Positions 37,385-47,009 of a stretch of DNA of 64,000 nt are shown piece by piece. The DNA is from an uncultured Flavobacteriaceae bacterium (lineage in GTDB: Bacteria; Bacteroidota; Bacteroidia; Flavobacteriales; Flavobacteriaceae). Location of the stretch: positions 186,001-250,000 of the forward strand of contig CANLWB010000008.1 in the NCBI GenBank assembly GCA_947494695.1, given 5' to 3'. The notes under the pieces are model-generated. The model did no database searches. It saw only the letters and a list, made by a program, of their open reading frames with translations, and was not told the DNA's origin. The translations under genes and the position numbers were made by a program. Numbering within the stretch: the stretch's first letter is position 1; every line of letters begins with the position of its first letter.

Positions 37385-38563
37385 TTACTCCAAAACACAA
37401 TCCTTTAAACTTATTTTCAAAAGGCTTTCAGATAATTGATTAAGTGCGTTTTCACTACCGGAAAAATGATACACTCTATGATAGTGGCCTATATGACGGT
37501 TTGGAGGAAGCTCAACAAATGCAGAGGTAGACTCTAATTCAAAAAAACTCGTTTTATGAGTTGTCGAGTAATCCATAGTACCATGATTGTAAATGGGGAT
37601 GATCTCCCCTTCATAAGGATTTTCTTGTTCTGTGACATGAGAATTCGAATACATGGTTTCCTTAGTTTTTCTATACTGAACAATGGTAAGCCTGTTTCTT
37701 TCTTGAGCATAGCAACCGTAAATATCTGGCGCCATAACATGAGGAATTCCAATTTTGCTTCTGTATTTCCCATCCGTTTTAAAGAGCATGACATCATTTT
37801 TTAACTGAAGTCTATCTGAATCCAATGGCCCCAAATACTTATAAACGTTGTCTAAAGACGCCATCTTTTCCGTAGGTATTATAACAACGGTATGGTCTGT
37901 ACCCTCAAACATTCCGGCATTCCAAATAGAGACGAGACCCGTTTCTTTTTTCCAGGCGTGGTCTCCCTTATTTTGAACGCTATGAGCACTCTCATAGGCG
38001 ACATAGTCTAAACTTTCATCAAATGTAATGTTAAGGTTCTGTTCAATGTCTTCTTTTTCTAAAAGCTTTATTTTTCTTAGCACTTCAAACTTAAACTCGG
38101 TTCCTATATGGTTTATAAGTTTTATGGTCTTGGCCATTAATACTTCCTTTAAGATGAATTTCTTTAACTGGTACGGTTCCGAGCTTAAGCTTGCTGGTAC
38201 GTTCCAATGCCCTTCGTCTAAAGGTTTTATTTGTTGAAAATAAAATGAATGCTGACTTCCCAAAGGTCCAAACCACACGCGATCCTCTCCTCCTATTGCA
38301 GCAATGTCCAGATGGTCTCCTTCTATAGCCAATCTATTTATCCAGCCATTGCTTACGCCTTGTAGGCCATCATATGTTGTCGTTAAAACCTTCCCTTGAA
38401 TGGCAGGTGCAATCGCTATTCTTCCTTTACCATTGTCTGAAAGTAACTCGATAACATCTGTTTTTGTAGCTATGGCTTCAACATCTTCGATATAAATTCG
38501 TTTGTTAGAATGACTACAGCCAAAAACAACGAGTAGTCCTACAATGCCCTTAATCCATTTCAT
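37385..38563 (-). CDS. Lipoprotein of unknown function, mutarotase-like (possibly DUF6786)
   Basis: 392 aa. The lipobox is LLVVFGCSHS (Cys16). IELLSDNGKGRIAIAPAIQGKVLTTTYDG and NGWINRLAIEGD, plus many beta-strand blocks (NIWN-like SIWNAGMFEG, HYHRVYHFSG), suggest a beta-sandwich of galactose-mutarotase type. I tentatively recall the family as DUF6786. No catalytic claim can be made. It lies 59 bp downstream of a sulfatase and is the last gene of the second degradative operon, so a role in binding or handling released sugars is plausible. The start is fixed by the signal peptide MKWIKGIVGLLVVFGC. Confidence 0.6.
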   Translation of the reverse strand: MKWIKGIVGLLVVFGCSHSNKRIYIEDVEAIATKTDVIELLSDNGKGRIAIAPAIQGKVLTTTYDGLQGVSNGWINRLAIEGDHLDIAAIGGEDRVWFGPLGSQHSFYFQQIKPLDEGHWNVPASLSSEPYQLKKFILKEVLMAKTIKLINHIGTEFKFEVLRKIKLLEKEDIEQNLNITFDESLDYVAYESAHSVQNKGDHAWKKETGLVSIWNAGMFEGTDHTVVIIPTEKMASLDNVYKYLGPLDSDRLQLKNDVMLFKTDGKYRSKIGIPHVMAPDIYGCYAQERNRLTIVQYRKTKETMYSNSHVTEQENPYEGEIIPIYNHGTMDYSTTHKTSFFELESTSAFVELPPNRHIGHYHRVYHFSGSENALNQLSESLLKISLKDCVLE

Positions 38564-38622
38564 TCTAAATCGCCTTTAATTTTATAGATCTGTTCATTTC
38601 ATTTTGTTCGCCCGAGATTTGG

Positions 38623-40209
38623 CTAATCATTCCAATGTTGATTAACTATCGTTTGTATTTTCGGGTATTTAATATCGGTTTCGTTAAGTTCCTGTCTAAG
38701 CTTTTGAAGCTCCACTTTAAGCCTCTTTATAGTGTCTTTAAATGCAGGATCGTTATAACGATTGTGTAGCTCTTTTGGATCGTTTTTTAAGTCATAGAAT
38801 TCCCAGGTATGCGGTGTTTCCTTCTCGATTCCTTCATATTGTGTTGCCCAATAATGTGATTCAAATTCTGCTTCAGGAAGATAGTGTTTGCCGTAATAAA
38901 AAATGAGCTTATAGTCTTTGGTCCTTACCCCGAAATGAGCAGGAACGTAATGATGAATGATATGCATCCAATACCTGTAATATGTGGCTTCTCTCCAATG
39001 ATCTTCCTGCTTTCCCTGAAGGGTCTTTATAAAACTTTTACCCTGCATATATTCTGGTGTCTCACCTCCTGCTAATTCGATCATTGTAGGCGCATAATCG
39101 GTGTTGTTTATTAACAGATCTGTTACTTGTCCTTTATCAACACCCTTTGGATAATGAACAATAAAAGGCATTCTCATAGATTCGTCGTACATCCAGCGTT
39201 TATCTATATAATCATGCTCTCCAAGCATCATACCCTGATCACCTGTATAGATAATCACCGTGTTATCCCAAAGGCCCTCTTCTTTTAAAAATTTGAACAG
39301 TTTTCCCAAATTATCATCTACCCCTTTTACACACCTTAAATAGTCCTTTAAGTATTTTTGGTATGCCAAATGTGTTCTTAATTTAGGGTCTTTTGTATCT
39401 TTAAAAAATAACCCGGCATAATTACTATGATCGTTCCTATTTGTGTTTCTGGGGGTTATCGACGTTCCTATATAATGCATTAAACTATCGTTTTTACCTC
39501 GGGTACCCTCTGAGCCAAAATAGGGTTGGTTATACATGCTTGCCGGCTCTGGAATTTCTGTGTTTTTTAAATAATCTGCATACCTTGGAGCATATTCAAA
39601 CATATCATGAGGCGCCTTATAATGATGCATCAGGAAAAACGGTTTCGATTTATCAACCGTCTTAATGTAGTCTATAGTCGTATTGGTAATGACGTCACTG
39701 GAATGTCCTTTGGTTTTTATTTTATTATTAGGATATTTTCCTTGTCCTTTTTCCATGAACACCGGATCAAAATATGTCCCCTGACCGTCTAGTATCTTAT
39801 AATAATCGAAACCGCTTGGCTCTGAATGTAAATGCCATTTCCCTATAATAGCTGTGGTATACCCTAGTTTCTTTAGCTCTTGAGGTAAATATTGTTTTTC
39901 TTCATCTAATGCAATGTCTAAATCCAGAACGCCATTCGTTTGAGAATATTGACCGGTTATAATATTTGCACGACTGGGAGTACATATGGAATTGGTACAA
40001 AAGGCATTGTTAAATAACATGCCCTCTGATGCCAGTTTGTCTAAATTAGGAGTTGGATTAAGACCTGCCAATCGTCCGCCATAAGCTCCTAAAGCCTGAG
40101 AGGTATGATCGTCGCTCATTATAAAAATAATATTAAGCTTTTTGTTTTGAGCCCAGGAAAATGCCGTTATGAATAACGCAATAATTAAGGTATTCCCTAT
40201 CTGTTTCAT
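38623..40209 (-). CDS. Type I (S1 family) sulfatase
   Basis: 528 aa. Cleavable signal peptide ~1-21 (ITAFSWAQN). LNIIFIMSDDH is the metal site. The formylglycine motif is C76-T-P-S-R80. GKWHLHSEP, YTGDQGMMLGEHDYIDKRWMYDE and WEFYDLKNDPKELHNRY complete the fold. It is closely related to the sulfatase at 20180-21877 and to the decayed one at 55359-56973, so these three are paralogues of one group. It lacks a lipobox and should be periplasmic. A 329-bp gap separates it from the next upstream gene of the operon, so it may have its own promoter. Confidence 0.93.
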   Translation of the reverse strand: MKQIGNTLIIALFITAFSWAQNKKLNIIFIMSDDHTSQALGAYGGRLAGLNPTPNLDKLASEGMLFNNAFCTNSICTPSRANIITGQYSQTNGVLDLDIALDEEKQYLPQELKKLGYTTAIIGKWHLHSEPSGFDYYKILDGQGTYFDPVFMEKGQGKYPNNKIKTKGHSSDVITNTTIDYIKTVDKSKPFFLMHHYKAPHDMFEYAPRYADYLKNTEIPEPASMYNQPYFGSEGTRGKNDSLMHYIGTSITPRNTNRNDHSNYAGLFFKDTKDPKLRTHLAYQKYLKDYLRCVKGVDDNLGKLFKFLKEEGLWDNTVIIYTGDQGMMLGEHDYIDKRWMYDESMRMPFIVHYPKGVDKGQVTDLLINNTDYAPTMIELAGGETPEYMQGKSFIKTLQGKQEDHWREATYYRYWMHIIHHYVPAHFGVRTKDYKLIFYYGKHYLPEAEFESHYWATQYEGIEKETPHTWEFYDLKNDPKELHNRYNDPAFKDTIKRLKVELQKLRQELNETDIKYPKIQTIVNQHWND

Positions 40210-40538
40210 AGAAATTATGTGTCTTTAAATTGTTGTTTAACTAATAAAAGTCGGAGTTTCGACTTATACCGTATTTTAAATCGATCGCTAAGAATGTTCA
40301 TTCAGAACGTTACTGAAATCAAAATATATTTTGGTTGAAAGCCCCTAGCGCAGCCAACGAGAAGTCCGCCTGTCCAAACGACAGGGAATCTCATAATTTG
40401 TTTAGGTTTATGAGATTTCTCGACAGTTTATCCTGAGCGCAGCCAAAGGGCTCGTTCCTTGCTCTATCGAAATGGCAAGCGACTTATATTTAATGTTTTA
40501 AACTTAAAACCTCAATCTTTTGATTAATTGAATCTGTT
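40210..40538. repeat. Intergenic dispersed-repeat remnant between two sulfatases
   Basis: Holds two related stretches, CCCTAGCGCAGCCAACGAG (near 40345) and CCTGAGCGCAGCCAAAGGG (near 40433), flanking an AATCTCATAA/TTATGAGATT inverted repeat. This resembles dispersed intergenic hairpin elements of Flavobacteriia. No ORF and no copy of the 21-bp-spaced motif. Confidence 0.5.
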
Positions 40539-42101
40539 TTAATAATAAAAATTCCAGAAATCGTATTTTTCTCCTTTAATGTTTTCTTTTTTATCCCCCA
40601 ACTCTATGGCCTTAGCCTTCATTTCTTGTCTCATTCGGTCCATAAGCACCTTATTTTCAGGAAAAAAAGAAAGATCTCTAGTTTCCCATGGATCATCTTT
40701 TATATTGAAAAGCTGCGTGACTCTTGAACCCCTTACTTGCTCACCATATTTCCAATGTAAATCATTAGCTCTTACATACTCGACAAGTTTATAATCCCCA
40801 TTTCTATACGCTCTTTGAAATTGTTTGTAGGCGTGATACGTTGCGGTTCTCACCTGATCTGTTTTATGTTTGATTACAGGCAATAAACTCTTTCCATTTA
40901 CCGATTGTGGCACCTCAACACGAGTCAACTCACAAACTGTTGGAAAAATATCATGAATATAACTTAGTGCATCCACTTTTCTCCCCTTGTCTTTAATCAG
41001 GTTCCCAGAAAGTATAAACGGCACGTGAATTCCATCTTCATCATAAACATTTTGCTTTCCTAACAAACCGTGGTTTCCAACAGCAAGACCACTATCTCCG
41101 GCAAAAACGATCAAGGTATTGTCGTAAGCCCCGCTCTCCTTTAATGCCTCTATTATTTTCCCTATCTGGTCATCTAAATGGGTTATTATCGCATAATAAT
41201 CAGCTAAATGTTGCTTGGCAACCTCTTCTGTTCTTGGCCACGGCGCCAAGGCTTCGTCTCTTAAAAACATATGACCATTATCAAAAGGGTGCTGAGCCAT
41301 ATAAGAAGGCGGCAAGCTTATCGTTTCAGGGGCATACATATCCCGATATTCCTTTGGAGCCTGTCTGGGATCGTGAGGTGCATGAAAAGCTACATACATA
41401 AAAAACGGTGTCTTCTTTTTAGCCTTTTTTAAGTATTTAACGGCTTCTCTTGCAAAAACTTCCGATGTATGCGGACCATCGCGTTCTGTTCCAAACGGTC
41501 CCTTCTTATCGGCTTTAGTTATAGCTCTTCTTACTTCCTTCCCCTTATCACCATAGGTCAATACATAAGCATCTTCTTTTTTAAAAGCGCCTTTATTATC
41601 CCAATCATGAAAAGGCATTCTAAAATGATCTGTTAAGTACACGCCCCGTCCCATAATTTTTTCTCCTGAATCGAAAGAGCGTACCAATGATGGATTATCA
41701 TTATGCCATTTTCCAACAATATGCGTATTGTAGCCGGCATTTTTAAAAGTCTCCCCCATAGTTGCATGCGCACCGGGAATGGTGTGTCCCTGTCCTTGCA
41801 GGCTAAAAAGATGCCGTCCAGAATGTAACATAGCCCTGCTAGGAATACAGGTTGCTCCTGAAAATGCTCCCATTAAATAGGTGTTTGTAAAGGCCATGCC
41901 ATCGTTTGCCAGCGCATCCATATGAGGCGTTTTCACATCCATACCACCAAGGGCATGAACTCCCGAAAAACGATGGTCGTCCGTATAAATAACGAGAACG
42001 TTAGGTTTTTTGGGCATTTTCTGAGCCAAACTCTTCCAGGAAACTAAAAGAAAGGCCGATATAAGTGTAATTTTAGGTAAAGTTCGTAGTAATAAAATCA
42101 T
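40539..42101 (-). CDS. Type I (S1 family) sulfatase
   Basis: 520 aa. Signal peptide ~1-26 (ending SWKSLAQ). PNVLVIYTDDHRFSG is the metal site and C85-I-P-S-R89 the formylglycine motif. GKWHNDNPS, IVFAGDSGLAVGNHGLLGKQNVYDE and LFNIKDDPWETRDL follow the pattern of the sulfatase at 7390-8934 (both have FxxxGxHALGG/N, APHDPRQAPKE and GNHGLLGKQ or GRHGLLGKQ). These two therefore form a second paralogue pair, distinct from the CTPSR group. It is 11 bp downstream of GH29, in the middle of the second degradative operon. Confidence 0.93.
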   Translation of the reverse strand: MILLLRTLPKITLISAFLLVSWKSLAQKMPKKPNVLVIYTDDHRFSGVHALGGMDVKTPHMDALANDGMAFTNTYLMGAFSGATCIPSRAMLHSGRHLFSLQGQGHTIPGAHATMGETFKNAGYNTHIVGKWHNDNPSLVRSFDSGEKIMGRGVYLTDHFRMPFHDWDNKGAFKKEDAYVLTYGDKGKEVRRAITKADKKGPFGTERDGPHTSEVFAREAVKYLKKAKKKTPFFMYVAFHAPHDPRQAPKEYRDMYAPETISLPPSYMAQHPFDNGHMFLRDEALAPWPRTEEVAKQHLADYYAIITHLDDQIGKIIEALKESGAYDNTLIVFAGDSGLAVGNHGLLGKQNVYDEDGIHVPFILSGNLIKDKGRKVDALSYIHDIFPTVCELTRVEVPQSVNGKSLLPVIKHKTDQVRTATYHAYKQFQRAYRNGDYKLVEYVRANDLHWKYGEQVRGSRVTQLFNIKDDPWETRDLSFFPENKVLMDRMRQEMKAKAIELGDKKENIKGEKYDFWNFYY

Positions 42102-42112
42102 TTTTATGGAAT

Positions 42113-43705
42113 TTAATCTTCGTGGGCTGCTGTATTTCCTCCTATATCATTCTCGCTATACCCTTCTATTTCAATTTTAAACGTGTAGGCTTCACTGTTT
42201 TCAAGACCCTTTGGTGTTTTTATAACTAAACCCCGTTCGTCTCTTGTCCATTCAATGCCCTCATCGCTTCCCAATAGTTTAATGTTTTCAATTTTAGAAT
42301 TAAGGACACCTAATCCTGTACTTAAAGATTTAATAACGATCTCACTTCCGGGTTTATCCAAAACAATGGCAAAAAACGCTTTATCTGACGCTTTTGTGAA
42401 CCTTATATCTTTATTGGTGTATGCGATCTTGTGCTTTTCAACTTTATGTCCGCCTTCGGCTAATCTGGTTGGTCCTTCTCCAAAAATTGTCCATGGCCTT
42501 GTTCCATAAATAGCCTCGCCATTAACCTCTAACCAGGCTCCAATATCAATCAATAGGTCTTTCATTTCCTGTGGAATCGACCCGTCCGGATTTGGAGGAA
42601 CATTTAAAAGCATAGAACCATTTTTACTCACGATATCGACCAAAATATCTACAATATCATTAGATGTTTTAAAAATTGCACCGGGTCTGTAAAACCATGC
42701 ACCAGGAGAAGTATCTGTTAACCAAAATTGATTCTTGGGTTGATTTGGCCGACCTCTTTCATAGTCTCTAACAGCTACATTTTCGGGAAATGTTGTTTCT
42801 TTATAGCAAACAACAACATCTTTTCCCCATTCTACCCCTTTATTATAGTAATATGCTAAAAACTTCTGACGTGATTCCTCTGTCATATTTTCTAACCACC
42901 AATCGAACCAAATGATATCTGGTTGATACACATCGATAAACTCTTTTAATTTCGCCCACCACTGGTCGTAAAAATCTTTGTCAGGTTCATCAGAATCCAA
43001 GTCATGCGGATTCGTGTATAGGTCGTAGTCCTTAGGATCAACACCGCCATGTCTATGAGCGGGAGCGAAATATTTCCAGGTAAAGGCATGGTGAAAAGAC
43101 CCCATAAATTTCATCCCCTTACTTTCAATTTCCCTTTTAAGTTCTGCCGAAGGATCGATACCTCCATAATTCATGGCATTCCATCGGGTAGCTTTACTAT
43201 CCCACATCGCAAAATTATCGTGATGCATAGCTACTGGGCCGGCAAATTTAGCTCCCGACTTTTTAAATAGCTCAGCCCACTCCTTAGCATTGAACTTTGT
43301 TGGTTTAAACTGTTCTATAATATGGGTATATCCAAACTTGGCCGGATCTCCATACTTTTCTTTATGATGTAAAAAGTTGCTCGAAGGCTTCCCATTTCGA
43401 GTCTCTACCTTTTCACCATCATTATACATGGTCATACCATGCCAACCATTATACCATTTGGATGGGTCTGCCCCCTCGAAAGCTCCAGACACCGGCCCCC
43501 AATGTGCATAAATACCAAACTTGGCATCTTTGAACCAATCTGGTGAGGGATTAACGTTTTCCAGAGAATTCCAACTCGCTTCAAACCCCTCGGAAGTCTC
43601 CTTAATTACTTTATTTTCAACCGATTTTTCTTTACACCCCAAAAACAGTACTCCTATAATAAAAGGTGTTAATTTAACCGTTCTTAAAATTCTACTACTC
43701 CTCAT
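42113..43705 (-). CDS. GH29 alpha-L-fucosidase-like lipoprotein (second copy)
   Basis: 530 aa. The lipobox is IIGVLFLGCKE (Cys24). The GH29 barrel (~45-400) includes WFKDAKFGIYAHWGPVSG, FAGPVAMHHDNFAMWDS, the nucleophile D268 in YQPDIIWFDWWLEN, and LLNVPPNPDGSIPQE. It is clearly different from the GH29 at 24653-26233 (for example WFDWWLE against WFDNKMD at the active site), so the two probably differ in substrate: L-fucose against L-galactose, or branched against linear sites. It sits 10 bp after GH28 and 11 bp before a sulfatase. Confidence 0.93.
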   Translation of the reverse strand: MRSSRILRTVKLTPFIIGVLFLGCKEKSVENKVIKETSEGFEASWNSLENVNPSPDWFKDAKFGIYAHWGPVSGAFEGADPSKWYNGWHGMTMYNDGEKVETRNGKPSSNFLHHKEKYGDPAKFGYTHIIEQFKPTKFNAKEWAELFKKSGAKFAGPVAMHHDNFAMWDSKATRWNAMNYGGIDPSAELKREIESKGMKFMGSFHHAFTWKYFAPAHRHGGVDPKDYDLYTNPHDLDSDEPDKDFYDQWWAKLKEFIDVYQPDIIWFDWWLENMTEESRQKFLAYYYNKGVEWGKDVVVCYKETTFPENVAVRDYERGRPNQPKNQFWLTDTSPGAWFYRPGAIFKTSNDIVDILVDIVSKNGSMLLNVPPNPDGSIPQEMKDLLIDIGAWLEVNGEAIYGTRPWTIFGEGPTRLAEGGHKVEKHKIAYTNKDIRFTKASDKAFFAIVLDKPGSEIVIKSLSTGLGVLNSKIENIKLLGSDEGIEWTRDERGLVIKTPKGLENSEAYTFKIEIEGYSENDIGGNTAAHED

Positions 43706-43715
43706 ACGCTTTTAC

Positions 43716-45158
43716 TTATAAATTTGATTTATCAACATCATTCAATACTATGTCTTCTCTAGAATCTTTAGACAATACATTGAATTTCACATCATGCAAT
43801 TCAAGATTTTCAATATGTCTTCCATATAGACCATAAGCAGGTAATGCACCAAAAAAACTAAATTCGGGGTAGGCTGTTTCCTGTTCTTCTACTTCTATCC
43901 TGGCCAAACTGTTATAGCCTCCAGGAAGTGTTACTGCTATATCGGATAGCTTAATGCTTCCAATTTTATGATTCGGGGTACCGGTTATAAATATTCCTGA
44001 AGGTGGAGACACCCTCGAATTCTTTAAATCCCGTGTTGTCGCTGTAACATTTTTAATGCTCACATTGTGTATAGAACCTACCGTCTGTCTTTCTGCATTT
44101 CTATACGTTCGAAGACGTTCTCCAAGCCTTATAAAGATAGGCATATCAACATTATCCATGGTTATATTACTTATGGACACATCATGCATATTTGCTCCAT
44201 CTACACTTAGTAGTTTAATTCCACCTCCACGAGTATTATAAATGCTACAGTTACTAATTTTAATATTGTAAAAGTCTCCCATGGACTCGGTTCCAAACTT
44301 GATAGCTCCCCAATCACTTTTAAGCTTACAGTTTTTTACGGTTACACCATAGGTAGGTAAAGCACTCGTAGATTTTATGCATATGGCATCATCTTCGGTA
44401 TTGATGTTACAATTTTTCAGGCTTATATCATGACTGGAATCCAGGTCGATCCCGTCATTATTCTTATTAGCATGGTTATATATAGAAATGCCTTCAACAT
44501 GAATATCGTGAGACTGATAAAAATGACATGCCCAGGCTGCGGCCTGCCTAATATTAATGTTTTGTAATGTAATATCTGAAGACTCTACAAACCTTAATAA
44601 AAATGGACGATTCGCTCCGAAGCCCTTCCTTTTACTTAAAGGGATGCCTAGTTCTTCCATTTTTAAAAGTAAATTCTTAACCAAAAAAGCTTCTCCATTC
44701 CCATCGATAACACCGTCTCCTTTAATTGCAATATGTTTTGCTTTTTTAGCTCCAATTAGGCAATTTCCTCTGGTTTGCCCAGTGGCATCAATAAAGGAAT
44801 CAATACTCTTATAATCACCCGGGTTCGAACTTCCTACCAGCTTGGCGCCTTTATCGACTCTTAACGTTACATTATCCTTTAAAATGACGGTTCCCGAAAC
44901 GTAAATACCATCAGAAATCACAACTTCTCCACCCCCGGTGGCAGAACATTCATCAATGGCTCGTTGTATAGATTCTGTATTTACAAATAGGCTATCCCCA
45001 ATGGCTCCAAAATCCTGAACTTTAAACTCTCGCTTTTTTTGATTACAGCTTATAAGTATAATGACCATGATCCCTATTGAGAGGGTACAAGTACTATTTA
45101 ATCTCCCATTAAGGAGCTTTCTACTAAAATAAAGATCGGCGCTAAGGATTTTTCTCAT
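43716..45158 (-). CDS. GH28-family glycosidase, exported
   Basis: 480 aa. An N-terminal segment with a hydrophobic stretch (TCTLSIGIMVIILISC) ends in a lipobox-like Cys. FKVQDFGAIGDSLFVNTESIQRAID is the standard start of the GH28 beta-helix. The catalytic region is NKNNDGIDLDSSHD and NINTEDDAICIKS, with the conserved Asp residues present. The GHG motif of polygalacturonases is replaced by DWGAIKFG, while GGGIKLLS keeps the IK element. The family inverts configuration on galacturonic-type residues, but the changed motif suggests another sugar. Its ATG overlaps the sulfatase stop by 4 bp (ATGA). Confidence 0.85.
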   Translation of the reverse strand: MRKILSADLYFSRKLLNGRLNSTCTLSIGIMVIILISCNQKKREFKVQDFGAIGDSLFVNTESIQRAIDECSATGGGEVVISDGIYVSGTVILKDNVTLRVDKGAKLVGSSNPGDYKSIDSFIDATGQTRGNCLIGAKKAKHIAIKGDGVIDGNGEAFLVKNLLLKMEELGIPLSKRKGFGANRPFLLRFVESSDITLQNINIRQAAAWACHFYQSHDIHVEGISIYNHANKNNDGIDLDSSHDISLKNCNINTEDDAICIKSTSALPTYGVTVKNCKLKSDWGAIKFGTESMGDFYNIKISNCSIYNTRGGGIKLLSVDGANMHDVSISNITMDNVDMPIFIRLGERLRTYRNAERQTVGSIHNVSIKNVTATTRDLKNSRVSPPSGIFITGTPNHKIGSIKLSDIAVTLPGGYNSLARIEVEEQETAYPEFSFFGALPAYGLYGRHIENLELHDVKFNVLSKDSREDIVLNDVDKSNL

Positions 45159-47005
45159 GGGGACAATAGGGTTAAATATTTTAAACGTTCAACTATAAGT
45201 TTGTTACTTCTAATAGTTTTCTGAATCTGTTCTAATTTTATATGAAATGTGTTATTATTATAAAAATCTTTCAGTAGCACCATAGAATTTAAGATTTGAA
45301 GTGCTTCTGTAATCTGATTTGATGCATACAATGCCTGGCACATTACGTTTTCAGGGTTTTGATCGCCTATAATTGCCAGATACTCTGCTGCCTTCACTTT
45401 ATTAATTAGTTCTGCATCATTCTGGCTTATATCTTGAATCAAAGGCGTTGCGTCTTTAGCCAATGTCCCAAAGCCACTACATACGGTAAGTGCCCAGTAG
45501 CGTTCCCATGGGTCCTTCGATGTTAAATATGTCTTGATTTTTGAAGCGACGCCTTCAAAGTCTTCTAACGATAGATTTGCAATCTTTAAATATTGGGCAA
45601 TGTCATTTTTATGTTGTTGACCAAATTCGACAGGATTATTTTTAGCATGACGTAGGATATAAAACTCTGGATAAAACGATAAATCTGGCATAGATTTTAA
45701 TCTGGAGTCCATGCCCTTTCTCATGTCTTTTAAAATCCTATTGTGATCAGGGTCATTAGCCAGATCGTTGATTTCATAAGGATCTAATTCAACATTATAT
45801 AATTCTTCGGGTTGCTTAGGCTGGAAAAACTGCGATTGTTCTTCGTTTAAGTGTCCATCGCGATATAAGTGCTGCCATTCTGTATAGGCTAATTGTTTAT
45901 ACCTGTAAGCATTCATTAGTCCATTAACATGACATGGTTGAAAGTTTCGTATGTACTTATACTTCCCTTTTCGTATGCTTCTTACCATATCATATTTCTC
46001 GTCAAATCGATCGGCATATCCAAAAACCTCTTCATGCGCCTTCTTAGTCCTGTTTTTGGCATATTTTCCCATAAATGGTTGACCATCCATGAACTCGGGG
46101 ATATCAATACCGGCTATGCTTAAAACCGTAGTTCCGAAATCTACAAAACTCACAAAGTAATCGGTTTTCGATCCTGGTTTGAAGTTAGATAATCTCTGGT
46201 ATTTTGGAGGAACATAAACCACCAGCGGGACGTGTAATCCTGTCTCTTTCAAATACCCTTTACTATCTGGTAATACGCCTCCATGATCTGAGAAGTAAAA
46301 AATAATCGTTTGCTCTAAAAGTCCATCCTTTTTTAATTCTTCTATAACAGCTCCCACTTCTTTATCCATCGCCCGAATCTTATCCTTATAAAAGAGGTTT
46401 GTATACCTAAAAACGTCCGTTTGTGGGTGGTTGGGCTGAACAAAAGCGTGAGTTCCTTCTGCAGCCAATCGTTCTGTATCGATGTCTTCTTTAGAAAAAT
46501 GAAGTTGTCCTTCATGTGTATTATATATGTTATGGACATGAAAAAATGGTTGTCCATCGCTCCTATTTCGCCAGGATGCATGTCTTGAAGATTCATCCCA
46601 TACGGAATCGGACTTGACTATATTATAATCCTCCTTGGCATTGTTTGTTGTATAATATCCGGCTTGTCTAAGGTATGCTGGAAACATTTCAAAACCTTCC
46701 GGCAATACTATCTTCTCCTCTGCTCTGTGATAATGTGTCGCTAATTTGGGTCCATAAACAGATGTAATTAGTGTAGATCTGGCAGCACTGCAAACGGGGG
46801 CATTTGAAAAGGCCCTGGTAAACAAAATTCCTTTGTTTGCCAAACGTTCAATATGAGGAGTCTCAACACCATTTTGGTCGAATAGTTTTAAATAATGTTT
46901 TGAGTTATCCTCAGATGTAATCCAAACCATATTAGGTCGCTGCCCTTGAACAATTAGGGACGCAACCAAAAAGACTATGAATAATGCATTGGACCTTATA
47001 AACAT
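45155..47005 (-). CDS. Type I (S1 family) sulfatase with long C-terminal extension
   Basis: 616 aa. Signal peptide ~1-22 (ending LIVQGQ). PNMVWITSEDNSKHYL is the metal-binding start, with SEDN in place of TDDQ. The formylglycine motif is C72-S-A-A-R76. YFSDHGGVLPDSKGYLKETG is the active-site block and ELYNVELDPYEINDLA follows. The last ~110 residues (TYLTSKDPWERYWALTVCSGFGTLAKDATPLIQ and beyond) look like HEAT-type helical repeats, a feature of one sulfatase subgroup. This is a third type of sulfatase in the window. It shares a 4-bp overlap with GH28 downstream and is 4 bp from GH28 upstream, so all three are tightly coupled. Confidence 0.92.
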   Translation of the reverse strand: MFIRSNALFIVFLVASLIVQGQRPNMVWITSEDNSKHYLKLFDQNGVETPHIERLANKGILFTRAFSNAPVCSAARSTLITSVYGPKLATHYHRAEEKIVLPEGFEMFPAYLRQAGYYTTNNAKEDYNIVKSDSVWDESSRHASWRNRSDGQPFFHVHNIYNTHEGQLHFSKEDIDTERLAAEGTHAFVQPNHPQTDVFRYTNLFYKDKIRAMDKEVGAVIEELKKDGLLEQTIIFYFSDHGGVLPDSKGYLKETGLHVPLVVYVPPKYQRLSNFKPGSKTDYFVSFVDFGTTVLSIAGIDIPEFMDGQPFMGKYAKNRTKKAHEEVFGYADRFDEKYDMVRSIRKGKYKYIRNFQPCHVNGLMNAYRYKQLAYTEWQHLYRDGHLNEEQSQFFQPKQPEELYNVELDPYEINDLANDPDHNRILKDMRKGMDSRLKSMPDLSFYPEFYILRHAKNNPVEFGQQHKNDIAQYLKIANLSLEDFEGVASKIKTYLTSKDPWERYWALTVCSGFGTLAKDATPLIQDISQNDAELINKVKAAEYLAIIGDQNPENVMCQALYASNQITEALQILNSMVLLKDFYNNNTFHIKLEQIQKTIRSNKLIVERLKYLTLLSP

Positions 47006-47009
47006 CGTA